From Chelonoidis abingdonii (lineage: Eukaryota > Chordata > Testudines > Testudinidae), in the NCBI RefSeq assembly GCF_003597395.2, contig NC_133772.1, positions 143,304,298 through 143,368,297 on the forward strand: DNA of 64,000 nt. Reading direction: 5' to 3'. The translations under genes and the position numbers were made by a program. This document shows positions 46,317 to 56,928 of this stretch, piece after piece. The number at the start of each line of letters is the position of its first letter. Position 1 is the stretch's first letter. The notes below the pieces were generated by a model. It was not told where the DNA came from. It was given only the letters and a program-made list of their open reading frames with translations, and made no database searches.

Positions 46317-47580
46317 CTCTGGTCTGACTTCCTGTATGCCACAGGCCACCACCAGCAACCAGCAGCCCCACACTAAACCCTACAACTGAACTTAGACCAA
46401 GGTATTAGAGCCCTCAGGACATTAACCTGTTCTGTGCCACAAGCAAAGAATAGGAAGGGCCAGTGCCTGAGGCCTTTGCAATGGCAGGGAATTGATTAAG
46501 CAAAATATACCCAGATAATCCTGGCACGTGACTCGCACCCCCACACTGCAGAGGGAGGCAACCCCCTCCCCAAGATCACTGCCAGTCTGACCTGGGGAGA
46601 AATTCCTCCCTAGTCCCACAAGAACCTGTCAGCCAAGCGCCTGAGAGAGAGAATGCTCCGTGCCACCTCGGAGCCCTGGCCCTCTCCCGCCCTGATGTGC
46701 CCTCCCTCGCCAGTGCCACTCTGGATGCTTCAGAGAAAGGAGACCAAAAAACCCACCCCAGAATACATTGGGTGGGGGGAAAAATCCTGACCCTTTCAGG
46801 TCATCAGCTGGAACCCTGAACCATGAGCTTTCGAGACACAAGACAAAGTGGAAGCGAGGCCTATGGCCTCTGAGCCCTTCTCCCCATCATCACAACCAGC
46901 CCCATCATCCAATTACACTTATACATTTGTCCAGCTCTTTCTTAAAACTAATTCAGTTGTTTGCCCCCAACAGCTCCCAATGGGAGACTGTTCCAGAAAC
47001 CTCACTCCTCTGGTGGATAGAAACCTGCTAATTTCCAGCCTGACTTTATCCTGGGCCAGTTTCTACCCATTTGTGTTCTTGTGTCAGCCTTGTCTAAAAT
47101 AGCTGTTCTCCCCTCCTGGTGTTCGCTCCCATGATGTATATATATAGGGAGAATTCATGTCCCCTCTCACCCTTCATCTGCTTAGCCAAGTTTTCCAGCC
47201 TTTCTTCATAAGGTAGGGCCTCCATTCCCTGACCATTCCTGTAGCTCTTCCCTGCACCTGTTCCAGTCTGAATTCGCCTTTATTGAGCATGGCTGGCCAG
47301 AATTGCCCCCTGTATTCCACGAGGTCTTATCCGTAGTTTGTACAATGGCATTAATGCTTCTCTACCGACTGGAGATGCTTCACCCAATACATCCTAGGAT
47401 CATATTTGCCTTTTTTCACAGCCACATCACACTGATGGCTCATCGTCATCCTGTGATTGACCCACACTCCCAGGTCTCTCCCCTCCTTCCAACTAATAAC
47501 CCCCTCCCACCCTCCTTGCAGCGGAAATTTTTATGATTAGCTCCTAAGCTGCAGGACTTTGCCGTTTGTACTACTGAATT

Positions 47581-48164
47581 TCATCCCATTTCTATCACTC
47601 CAGTCTTCAAGGTCATCCAGATCTTTCTGTATAATGTTCCAATCCTCCTCTGTATTGACGAGGCTTCTCTCCGGTCCAGCAGTTCACCTTCCAGCACAAC
47701 CCACTGCCTTCTCCTCTTCAGAGTGTTCCTTCCCCACCTAATGAGTCGGATACTAATCCTCACCTTCTGTAACTTAACTCTTCGTTTCCCAAGTGGTACC
47801 AGGTCAAATGCTTTCCTGAAGTCCTAGTACACTAGATCTACTGCACTTCCCGTATCTAAAACCATCAGTTATCATCTCAAAGAATGACATCAGGTTAGTC
47901 TGGCAGGATCTACCTTTGCTAACCCCATGTTGCATCACATCTCTTTTTCTGTTTGCCTCCATGAATCTAATTATTTTTTTCCTTCACAATTTGTTCTGAA
48001 GTCTTTCGTACTACTGAGGTCAGACCAACAGGCCAGCCATGGCCCAGATCACTTTGTATTTCGTTCTTAAATATAGATATGTTGGCTATTCTCCTCCAGT
48101 CATGTGATACCACCACTGCATAGACAGGCTTATTAAAAATCCTTGCTCCTATTAGCAATCTCAT
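47581..48164 (-). pseudogene. CR1 reverse-transcriptase remnant
   Basis: Two minus-strand open stretches, 47967-48164 and 47581-47763, give SHDWRRIANISIFKNEIQSD with GWPVGLTSVVRKTSEQIV, and RNTLKRRRQWVVLEGELLDR. These are the thumb/finger-side portions of CR1 RT (WK-ANV-PIFKKG-K-D--NYRPVSLTSV-GK and W---R-QRVV-NGE). The proline-rich RPVSL motif has become WPVGL. No complete catalytic domain survives. Confidence 0.75.
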
Positions 48165-48315
48165 GAGAATTCTTTCTGTATTCTGGGAAGAAAATTATCC
48201 AGTCCCCCTGATCTGAGCACATTAAGTTCTTGAAATTTTTCTTCCATGTCACTTGTAATCATTTATACACACATTTCCCTCAGCTATCCTGCCTTCTTGA
48301 CCATGTCCTATACTG

Positions 48316-48424
48316 TATGTAGCTATGTCGGTCCCCAGATATTAGAGACACAAGGTGGGGAAGGTGTTATCTTCCATTGGACCAACTTCTGTCGGTGAGA
48401 GAGACAAGCTCAAAAGCTCCGGGG
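48316..48424 (-). mobile_element. Penelope-like element 3' tail, antisense
   Basis: TGTAGCTATGTCGGTCCCCA, GATATTAGAGACACAAGGTG and TTGGACCAACTTCTGTCGGT are the inverse complement of the Penelope tail read in sense at 50612-50686 (ACCAACAGAAGTTGGACCAA ... CCTGGAACCAACACAGCTTC). It is a severely 5'-truncated copy adjoining the truncated CR1 end. Confidence 0.7.
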
Positions 48425-48935
48425 TGTGGATTTAGTGACACTGACAGAGGGCTGCGGTACAGACCGAGCCTTATTCTTGTCTTAAATAAATTATTTACAA
48501 GCTGTTTTGCTGACAGACTGGCACAGCCGCTCCTAGTTGAATCATGCACATTATTCTAGCACTAGGCTGTGATGGGGACTCCACTGTGTTAGGTGCCAGT
48601 AGATTACTGAGGATTTAACCATGCCAAAGAAAGAGCTGAGGGCTGATTTCCATTTTTGTGACCTGCTGTAGCATTTTAAAATAGAAAAACAATAATTCCT
48701 GGGGAAAGAACCAATGCAGAGATCTGTCAGCTCAATGCCAACTGTACAAAATTAAAATCAAGCCATTGTCCGGACATTGGTCTTTCTGTGAGGAGAAGTG
48801 TGCGTGAAAGTGTGTGACTGACAGCCATAAAATCCAGAAAATTGTGCCACGTTACTGAACTTCTGCCTGTGCATCTCTCTGCTACACAGTTCACATCAGG
48901 GATCACAGCACACCTAGATCAGGCCTAATTGTAGA
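48425..48935. other. unassigned sequence
   Basis: Nothing is recognised. Confidence 0.4.
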
Positions 48936-49006
48936 GGTAAACAAATCGGCCTGGCCCGCCAGGGGCTCTCCCTACACAAGCGGTGACCCCAGTTTGAGAA
49001 ACACTG
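48936..49006. mobile_element. hAT-Charlie-type right-end fragment
   Basis: GGCCCGCCAGGGGCTCTCCC, then CAAGCGGTGACCCCAGTTTG and AGAAACACTG, end like a Charlie terminal repeat (GTTTGAGAACCACTG). The left end is not present. Confidence 0.6.
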
Positions 49007-49258
49007 TGATATGTTAACAAAAAGATATCTATGGCGGGTGTTCCAATAAAATAAGAGATTAAGTTTAAGGGACATACAGTAATTAAGCTGGTTAAATCAT
49101 ACTATTCACTTTGTATACTTTAGATATCTACAGTACCATATATACAAAGACGCATACACTGACACATTGCAGGTAATGTGCCTGCTGATGCACATAAGAT
49201 CTTTCCTGACAAGGTGCTGAGCTGCTAAGCCTTATGACCTCACCTTCCTTGTCTATTA

Positions 49259-50278
49259 CATAGACATACCTTTTATTGGACCAACTTCTGTTGGTGGAAG
49301 AACAAACTTTCCAGTTACACTGAGCTCCTCTTCAGGTCTGGGAAAGGAAATAGAGTGTCTGAGCAAAATACGAGATGAGACCAATTGGTAAAAAGAAAAA
49401 GGCAGTCACTTGAAGTGAGCAATTGGGGGTCAGCAACCTTTCAGAAGTGGTCAGCTGACGTGGGCCTGCTGGGGGTGTTTTATGGCAGGGTAGAGAGACT
49501 CTAAGTGCCTTCTGAAGGTGTTGCACAGGTTTCCACTGAGGACAAGAAGTGCAAGATCAGATACAAGGTGATCACTTTGTGAAAAGTGTTCATTCACGGG
49601 TCATTTTGTTGTGGTTGCCTTTTATCATTTTTCTGTATGAGTTCATTCGAGAGTCTAGTGCTTGTCTTCTTTCCACTAAGTAGTTGTTCTCGGGGCATTC
49701 GATGCTCTGGATGAGGTACACCACATGTGATAAGAATGTGTAGGACCCACAAATCTTGAAAGGGGTGTTGTGGTGGGTACCGATCATCATAGCAGTGGAG
49801 ATATGGCCACTGGGTTTTGCAGCTGTTGTTCTGGCAGAATCTGGTGCAGCTTTGCAGGGCTGGTTCCAGGCACCAGCGAAGGAAGCAGGTGCCTGGGGCA
49901 GCCCATAGAAAGGGGTGCACTCCATCCGTTGTTGGGGCAGCATGTCCAGGTCTTTGGCGACAATTTGGCAGCAGGTCCTGCACACTCTCTCGTTCTCTTC
50001 GGCAGCACTTCGGCAGCAGCTCAATCAGGTTTTTTTTTTCTTCACCACTTAGGGCGGCAAAAAAACTGGAGTCAGCCCTGCTGCTTTGAGTTGGTGTGTG
50101 GTAGTCTGTGGGGAACTTGCTTCTGATAATGAGCTTGGTGAGACTGGGGAGTTGTTTGAAAGCCAGAAGACCAGGGGAAGATTTATTTCAGGATGTAGTC
50201 CCCACCATATATGGATCATAACTCTTTGGTGATGCTCTCTATGGGTCCTAGTATGAGGTGGCAGCAACAAACTCAAAC
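49259..50278 (-). mobile_element. Penelope-like element, antisense, with nested hAT
   Basis: Read on the minus strand it gives linker sequence (TKLIIRSKFPTDYHTPTQ), then, after the hAT insertion, STAMMIGTHHNTPFKICGSY, a decayed GIY-YIG domain VVYLIQSIECPENNYLVERR with SRMNSYRKMIKG, and a 3' untranslated tail ending near 49259 in the Penelope phrase CCAACAGAAGTTGGTCCAAT. The catalytic YIG and arginine motifs are eroded (family: YxGETGQ-L--RMN-HR). Its 5' truncation point abuts a second Penelope copy in the opposite orientation at about 50279. Confidence 0.75.
49855..50080. mobile_element. non-autonomous hAT element in Penelope copy, 226 bp
   Basis: The ends are CAGGGCTGGTTCCAGGC and ACTGGAGTCAGCCCTG. 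The flanks CAGCTTTG (49847-49854) and CTGCTTTG (50081-50088) match at 7 of 8 positions. It sits in the linker/endonuclease region of the antisense Penelope element. ORFs of 118-144 codons across it are insertion artefacts. Confidence 0.85.
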
Positions 50279-50690
50279 TGCACCACACCTTGAAAAGGCA
50301 AGCCTAGGAACTTAAATTCATAACTCTATTAGACACCAAAAACCATGAGTTTAAACAGATTTTAACACATTCTAGTAATGGTTTTATGGCCCATTACAAT
50401 TAGTAACACAGCACACTGCCTGCTACTCTTAGTTGCATACTTCAAACCCCTTTAGGCATAATGATCTAACTCCCAGTCCCTCACTTCAAATGACCACTTC
50501 CTTCTGCTTAACAATCTGTTCCAATTTGTATTTAGCTCAGACACTTTGCTTCCTTCCCCAGGCCCAAAGAAAAGTTCCAGGTAGCTCAAAAACTTGGCCC
50601 TTCTACCAACAGAAGTTGGACCAATATAAAATATTATCTTATTCACCCTCTCTCTTTCATATCCTGGAACCAACACAGCTTCAACACTGC
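50279..50690 (+). mobile_element. Penelope-like element 3' end, sense
   Basis: It starts with the end of the endonuclease frame (ELKFITLLDTKNHEFKQI; family: E-K-I--LDTKNHGLNRD). It continues through a 3' tail with TTTAGCTCAGACACTTTGCT, CTACCAACAGAAGTTGGACC and CCTGGAACCAACACAGCTTC. It lies head to head with the antisense copy at 49259-50278, and the two 3' tails are recognisably homologous. Confidence 0.75.
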
Positions 50691-51711
50691 AACTCAATGT
50701 AATAGACACTTTCTTCAATTAGCTTTTGTGGTAGGAGTTGTAAAATACACATCAATATGCTTACATTTTTGGTTGTCTCCTTTTCCATATTTCTCCTTTG
50801 TGGGAGAACAGTCAGAAGATCTGAGGCATGCAAGACTTTTGTCTCCAAAGAAATCAGCTATAACATTTCCAGAAGGCAAATTGTGGCACTCTCTTCAATT
50901 TTCACTTGTCTCTGTTGCTATATAAGCAAATTTTGAGTGATATATTTGCCTGAGAATTTGTCAACAATAAAGTCACTTCTGTAATATATTAAATACTCAG
51001 AAGATAGAACTGAAAGGAAATTGGTTATGGGAGACCTTTTCATAGAGCATTGGTGAGCTCAGAGCAAAACCAAAGCATATGGTACAAAGAACCAGCATCA
51101 AAAGAAAACCTACGAGAGAGGGAAGCAATCTCTTTAAGCTAATTTGCTTCATGTAACACATTAAAAGTAATCAGTGATGGTGTTTTTTCATTAGAACTGT
51201 CAACTATATCATGTTTTTCCACAGATCTCTTGTCAGGAGGGCCAATATTCACTCTATATTTCAATCACTTTGGTTCATTGCATCATAAACTTTTTAACAC
51301 ACTGAATTGCAAAATATGCCCCAGGATTATTCATTGTTGAAATAATAGTCTTATGCTTAGTGCATTGCGGGGGAATAAGGTATTCCACACATACAGGGCT
51401 CCGATTCCTTTTCTGAATACTCTGTTCTCTCTGGGGTACTGTTATTACACAACAAACATTTCTCCTAGAGATATGAATAAGACGCCATGTTAGAAAAGTT
51501 AAAAAAAACCCTTAATTTACTATTGTTAAAGTTTATGTGTAAGTTGTTCTCAAAATGCTCTCACCTGTAACTGGGCTGACAGTTCTGTCTTGCCTCAGTT
51601 CATTTTCACTTGTTGACTGTAGTGTTCTGGAAAGAAATGGGGAGATTCCCCCCTTAGATGAGTCAATGATATATAAAGCATTTGCCCAGAGACATTGAGA
51701 TAAATATACAT
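50691..51711. other. unassigned AT-rich sequence
   Basis: Nothing is recognised. Confidence 0.4.
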
Positions 51712-52386
51712 TGTGCAAACAGGATGTTAGGAATCATTAAAAAGGGGATAGAGAATAAGACTGAAAATATATTATTGCCCTTATATAAATCCATGGTACA
51801 CCCACATCTTGAATACTGTGTACAGATGTGGTTCCTACTCAAAAGTTTCTAGCATAGACAAGGTTCGAAAAGGGCAACTAAAATATTAGGGGTGGAACAG
51901 GTCCATAAGAGCGCGTTAAGATGGCTAGATTCATCACTTGGAGAAGGGTAAGATAAGGGGATGTTAATGATCAGTATGAAAATCTGGATGATGTGAGAAA
52001 GTGATAAGAAAGTATTTATCTTATCCCATAAATACAGAAACTGGGGCACAAATGTAATATGGGGCGTCGGTTAAACAAAAAAGGAGTTCTTTCCACAGCA
52101 CACAGTCAATGGGGACTGCCTTGCTAGCAGTTGTGAAGGCTGGACTATAACAGCAGTTAAAGAGAACTGGAATCATGTGTTGAAATCCATAAATGGTATT
52201 AGCGATGGTAGAATGGTGTCCCAGCCCTCTTCGTCGAGGATGGTAGAGATGGCAGGAGAGAGATCACTTATTCATTGCCTGTTAGGTTCACTACTCTGGA
52301 GGCCTGGATTGGCCACTGTCAGTAGACAGATACTGGGCTAGATGGACCTTTGGTCTGACCCGGTACGGCCGTTCTTATGTTCTTAT
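51712..52386 (+). mobile_element. CR1 LINE 3' end, sense
   Basis: The RT C-terminal part from 51724 reads MLGIIKKGIENKTENILLPL, then YKSMVHPHLEYCVQMW, the conserved block after the CR1 catalytic core (family: LG-I-KGI--K---I---LYKS-VRPHLEYC-Q-W). The frame then decays. The 3' end is intact: TACTGGGCTAGATGGACCTT, TGGTCTGACCCGGTACGGCC and GTTCTTATGTTCTTA (to 52386). It is 5'-truncated, as is usual for CR1. Confidence 0.85.
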
Positions 52387-52713
52387 TAAAAGGCCTCATC
52401 AGGTGTTATTCACTAGTGTTCTCTTCTGGAGTTGGATTTTTGCTAACCCAGGGATCCCAGTGATGTAGCTGGAAAGCAATAATGTTGGCCTGGATCAGTT
52501 GTGCTCATGACATATCTCTGCAAAGAGGTCCCCACATTGTCCCATCAAGCAGGCTGGGATTTTCCACCCCATGGAACATGATGTGGAGCCTGTGTTCAAT
52601 CCCAATGGACCCCAGGAACTCTGCAGAGGCAATGCCTCCATAGTGACTCTGGTCCCCAAGCCCCTCTTCCCAATGGTTATGGGGGCAGAGGAGGTCTCCT
52701 TGCAAAATTCAGC
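52387..52713. other. unassigned sequence
   Basis: ORFs on the minus strand of 66 and 101 codons have no domain. Nothing is recognised. Confidence 0.4.
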
Positions 52714-52837
52714 TAGGGTGACCAGACAGTAAGTTTGAAAAATCTGCATGGGGGGTGGCAGGTAGTAGGCATCCACGTAAGAAAAAGTCCTGAATATCAA
52801 GACCCTCCTTAGAAAATTGGGTCATCTGGTTGCCATA
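52714..52837. mobile_element. short MITE with TAGGGTGACCAG ends, copy 2
   Basis: The left end TAGGGTGACCAGACAG and right end GTCATCTGGTTGCCATA are inverted. The flanks AATTCAGC (52706-52713) and AATTTAGC (52838-52845) are an 8-bp duplication with one mismatch. The length is 124 bp, against 123 bp for the copy at 10629. Internal phrases such as GTGTGAAAAA/GTTTGAAAAA and GGGGGTGG are shared. Confidence 0.75.
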
Positions 52838-52874
52838 AATTTAGCCCCTGGTGGTTTTAACATTTCAGGGAAGT

Positions 52875-53118
52875 CTCCACAGCACTGTTCCCTCATTCTA
52901 CAAACCTTGCAGAGGGCATTCCATGACTGAGCGCACCACACAGGAAGGAGGTGGAAGCCAAAGGAGAAGGAGGCTGACCAATGGTATGTTTCGGCAGGTG
53001 GGGATGAATGTGCATCATCCCACCTGCCGAAACATACCATTGGTCCTTCCTGTGTGATGCGCTCAGTCATGGAATGCCCTCTGCAAGGTTTGTAGAATGA
53101 GGGAACAGTGCTATGGAG
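52875..53118. repeat. near-perfect long hairpin (inverted repeat)
   Basis: The outer arms 52875-52949 and 53044-53118 are inverse complements with 2 mismatches in 75 bp. The inner arms 52977-53007 and 53015-53044 pair with only a one-base indel. The loop is ATGTGCA (53008-53014). The left arm has about 27 extra bases (52950-52976) absent from the right arm. The unit is not a recognised transposon and no terminal duplication is evident. A 152-codon minus ORF (52822-53280) runs through it. Possible origins are a template-switch inverted duplication, a hairpin-RNA locus, or an assembly artefact. Confidence 0.9.
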
Positions 53119-54127
53119 GCAGGTATCACCTCCTGCTTTTCCTGGAAGGTGGGGAGATCTGGGTATGGGGAGCCCGATCTGCAATCCTGATTTGGGGACA
53201 TGATTCAAGTCTTTGCATGGTAAGTGACTCCAGGCCACCTTGTGACACATGAAGGAAGAGGGCTTCCAGAATTCTTTCAACCCGCTGTTGAATTAAATAT
53301 ACTCTGAATCTGTTTGCCAATCTCAGATGGAAGGAGATTGGCTGTCCTCCCGTTTTTTGTTGGCCTTCATTTGGCTAATCAATGAATGTGGAAGTGGAGT
53401 CCAGAATGGGAGGGGCCTTAGGACACTTTCTCAGTGACTGGACCTGCTTTCACTAAACATTTGAGTCAGTGGATATTAATTGGGTGCTGTCAGATGGTAA
53501 AATTGGGGTCAGTGGGATCATCCCAGGTAAGTTTTTGCCCAGAGACGAAAGAGAACTGAAAAAGAATGTCCTACAAGTGGGGAAGGAAATGCCATGGGTT
53601 CATGATTTGAGGGTTGGTGATCTCATCTGCATAAAGTGAAAGCAGATTATTAATTTGTCACATTCTAATTCTTTATGTACTACTGAGGCTAATGTTTTTA
53701 TACTGCAGTGTTGAATGGAGCAGGTTACGGGGATATATTTGACATGTCCCTTTCCTGGGGAAAAGGATTAAGAAATTGGTGCCTAGCTTTGTTACTGCTT
53801 TCAGGAGCTGCCCACAAGTATGAGTCCAGCTGAAGCCCTGTTTCTCACAACAGCAAAGAGAGAGCCCTATTCTATCAAATCAAAGGCTTTTTCTAACTCA
53901 ACACTGAGAACCCATTAGTCTGAGGGAAAGGGATTCGCCTTCGAAATGGAGGTGGTGTACAACAGTCCATTTTAATTAGAAAAAAGTTCAGATGAGGAAA
54001 ACCTTCCTAAAATACAGCTAAATTGGCCTTAATCATTAAGGGAGGGAAGAGTCTTGTGTGTGTGCCGGGCCAGAACTTTCACTACAAAACTGGGATTTTA
54101 CAGAAGAAATAAGAGAAGTAAGGATAA
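53119..54127. other. unassigned sequence
   Basis: Nothing is recognised. Confidence 0.4.
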
Positions 54128-55187
54128 GGCCATGCCTACACTACAGAGTTAAGTCGGCTTAAGTTACATCAACACGCATAAACTGCTGTAATGACATCAC
54201 TTGTGCATGTTCACACAACACTGCTTGTGTCAGTGGACAGCGTCCACAGCTGGTGCTCTAGCACCGACAGAGAGAACAGTGCCCTGTGGGTATCTATCCC
54301 ATGGTGCAAATCACCACCTTCGCCCACGAGGAGTTCAGGGAATGATTGCAGTGCATCATGCGTACTAGAGGGCTTTCCCTTCACCCTCTCCCCTGGTTCT
54401 TGTTATGCAGACAGAAAGCAGAAGTATGAAGTGTAGACAATGCAATGTTTATTGGGGTTAGTTTCCAGCAAACATGTTCCATAACTGGCACCACAGAGGC
54501 TTGTTTGCCACTGTCTCGTCCTCCCTTCCCCCTCAGGAGGCATAATTATATGTGAAATACATGACCTCAGTCCCACCCCTTACAAATTAGGGTCATGTTC
54601 CATTTTGGGTCTGGGGTCTTCATCCCACCTCTCTGTACCCCATGGGAGGGGTAAGGAGTGAGGTTCTGCTCCGGTCAGGGTTGGGCATTTCTTTGGTCTT
54701 TTAATGTTTTATACCTTCCCCCCAAAGTCCCTCCTGACTGGTTGCTTGACTGTGCCTTGACACAGGGGTTGAGGCAACCTTAAAGTGTGCTCTGAGTGAC
54801 ACTTTCACTGCTCTTATCTGTTCCCACTGAACTAACAAATCCAGCTGACTAGGCAGAAGCAACATCTCAGTGTCTTTTATACTAATATGTGTAAACAAGG
54901 ACAGAGGATCAAAAAGTCAAACCCAAAATTCTATCCCAGGCTAACAAACAGATCTACATACTAACAATGTAGGTGGATCCTATGATGCAGCTTTGTCCGT
55001 TCCATAGTTCCCAGGGCTTCCAACTGTACTATGCGCCATTTTTAAACTGCCCCCATAAACTTTGCACCTGCCATCTCTGCCTGAAAGCATAGATCCTGAA
55101 TTGTTTACCAGCCTTGTGATAAACATTATTTAAACAGTATTTCATGAGCTGTGAATCTGAACAGGAATCCCTGGTATCTGCCCAGCT

Positions 55188-56284
55188 ATGTGCCATGGAA
55201 ACAATTCAAGAATGATGCTGGCATTCATGGAGCAGCTGAACATGGTGGACCATTGCTATTGGTCTCGGGAAACAAGCACCAAGTGGTGGGATTGGATTAT
55301 GATGCAGGTATGGGATTACGTAAAGCGGCAGCAGAAACCACCCTCCTTGAACTCTGTACAGAGCTGGCGCCCATCCTGGTGCAAGGACATAAAAATGAGA
55401 GCTGCGCTAACAGTGGAAAAGCATGTGGCAATCGCTGTGCAGAAGCTGGCAACTCCAGATTAATACTCGGCAGATGCAAATCAGTTGGAGTTGGAAGGCC
55501 ACCATGGGGATTGCAGTGATGCAAGTGTGGAGGGCCATTAATCACCTCCTGTTACAAGGACTGTGATGCTCGGCAATGTGCAGGATATAGTGGATGGCTT
55601 TGCAGGAATGGGATTCCTTAACTGCAATGTGGCAATAAATGGCAGGTATATGCCCATTTTGGCCCCACACCATCCTGTGAGAGAGTACATCAACAGAAAG
55701 GGCTACGTCTCTATGGTATTGCAGGCGCTGGTGGATCACTGAGGTCATTTCACCGACATCAACTTGGGGCGGTCAGGGAATATGCATGACCATGGCTCTT
55801 CAGGAACACTGGTCTGTACATAAAGCTGCATGCAGGCATCTTCTTTCCAGACCAGAAGATTCCAGTAGGGGTTGTGGAAATGCCCATAGTGATCCTGGGA
55901 GACTCAGCCTATCCCTTAGTGCTGTGGCTCATGAAGTCATACTCTGGAAACCTTGAGAGCAGCAAAGAGTGCTTCAAAAACTAGCTCAACAGGTGCAGAA
56001 TGACTGTAGAATGTGTGTTTGGCAGATTAAAGGGTCGCTGGAGCTGCCCTTTTGGCAGGTTAGACCTCAAAAAGGAAAATATTTCCATGGTCATAGCAGC
56101 CTGCTGTGCTGTCCATAACATTTGTGAAGCCAAGGTGGGGGAAAGTTTCCCCAGGGATGTGGTGTTGCGCTGGAACACCTGGCAGCTGATTTTGAGCAAT
56201 CAGACACTATTAGAGGAACTCATTGGGGGACTATTTGAATCAGGGTCTCTCTGTAATGAATTGAGCCAACCATTGTTAACTTGA
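55188..56284 (+). pseudogene. Harbinger DDE transposase, broken
   Basis: The N-terminal part (55188-55463) reads WSRETSTKWWDWIMMQVWD and MRAALTVEKHVAIAVQKLAT, the family helix-rich lead. The catalytic core follows in other frames: INGRYMPILAPHHPVREY then INRKGYVSMVLQALVDH; GHFTDINLGRSGNMHD; FPDQKIPVGVVEMPIVILGD; and CRMTVECVFGRLKGRWSC, then VIAACCAVHNICE. The second aspartate (FTDIN) and the glutamate (TVECVFG) of the DDE triad are present. The first aspartate (family IDGTHI) is asparagine (INGRYM, codon 55638-55640). Stops after LVDH, after GTLVCT and after ECFKN, plus frame changes, show decay. An intact relative would cut and paste Harbinger ends in the nucleus with its Myb-like partner. 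Confidence 0.85.
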
Positions 56285-56397
56285 AACAGAAATGCATACA
56301 AATTGGCAAATCAGCACATTTGCAGACTACAAATAACGGTCAGGCAGGAATCATTACAGGGTTCATTCAATGTGGCAACTGCCCTATGTAGGTCACA

Positions 56398-56403
56398 AAT
56401 AAA
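56398..56403 (+). terminator. polyadenylation signal for the transposase gene
   Basis: AATAAA lies 114 bp after the transposase stop and is followed by the T/G-rich CTGTCTTTGTG. The position fits a 3' end for the + strand transposase. It is 28 bp from the opposed signal of the Myb-like gene. Confidence 0.6.
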
Positions 56404-56430
56404 GAATCACTGTCTTTGTGAGACTAAATT

Positions 56431-56436
56431 TTTATT
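56431..56436 (-). terminator. polyadenylation signal for the Myb-like gene
   Basis: TTTATT on + is AATAAA on -. It is placed after the last exon-like piece of the minus-strand gene. Confidence 0.6.
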
Positions 56437-56489
56437 AAACAGCAATATACAGACTAACTTTTCTTACAAGGGACATGGCAGTGAGCAGT

Positions 56490-56928
56490 ACTCTCTGAAG
56501 TGAGGACCTCACAGCTGTAAGTCCAACTGTTGTTATATGGCCCCGGGGAGGAGCGCAAGGGGCACTGCAATGGGTCAGGAATGTGTTTGGGGAGGGCAAG
56601 GAAGGTAAAGCAGTAGGGGCTGCAGGGGGAGTCGAGCATGCATGTGTTCCACCAGCAGTGCAATCAGGGACCTCAACATTGCTGCTTGGTCCTCCATTAG
56701 CTTTATCATCTGGTTCTGACCCTCTATTGTGTACTCCTGGCCTTGTATCCCCTCCTAGCTACCCATTTCTAGTTTTTCATTTATTCTCTCTCTCCACGTT
56801 CTGTGCTCGCTATTCGGCTGACAATTGCAACACTTTGCGAAACGTGCCCTCCTTATGCCTCCTCATTCATCTCCTTATCTGACAGAGATGTTCTGCTCGG
56901 TTGCTGGAGCTGGCCCTCGGGGGCACAT
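56490..56928 (-). pseudogene. C-terminal exon of the Harbinger Myb-like gene, broken
   Basis: On the minus strand a strong splice-acceptor pattern, TTTCTTTTGCTTCTGCAG (ending at + 56929), precedes exon-like sequence. It reads CAPEGQLQQPSRTSLSDKEM, then after a frameshift QPNSEHRTWRERINEKLEMG, a stop, and IEGQNQMIKLMEDQAAMLRS with LIALLVEHMHARLPLQPLL. The last block resembles the glutamine/leucine-rich C-terminal helix of Harbinger Myb-like proteins, thought to mediate partner contacts. The donor site of the preceding intron is not resolved. Confidence 0.6.

Larger units (their letters stand above)
45935..48310 (-). mobile_element. long CR1 LINE copy, antisense, interrupted
   Basis: On the + strand it begins with the inverse of the CR1 3' end (GAAGGGACCGCCAGATTCTC ... 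GTCTGACTTCCTGTATGCCA). It runs through a 3' untranslated part and then reverse transcriptase read on the minus strand to about 48245. A hAT-Charlie element splits it at 45980-46316. Protein matches in minus-strand order are FQELNVLRSGGLDNF (family: SPGPD), GWPVGLTSVVRKTSEQIV (family: YRPVSLTSV-GK--EQI), WVVLEGELLDRR and DLEDWSDRNGMKFSSTNGK. Many stops are present. The copy is 5'-truncated at about 48310. Confidence 0.8.
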
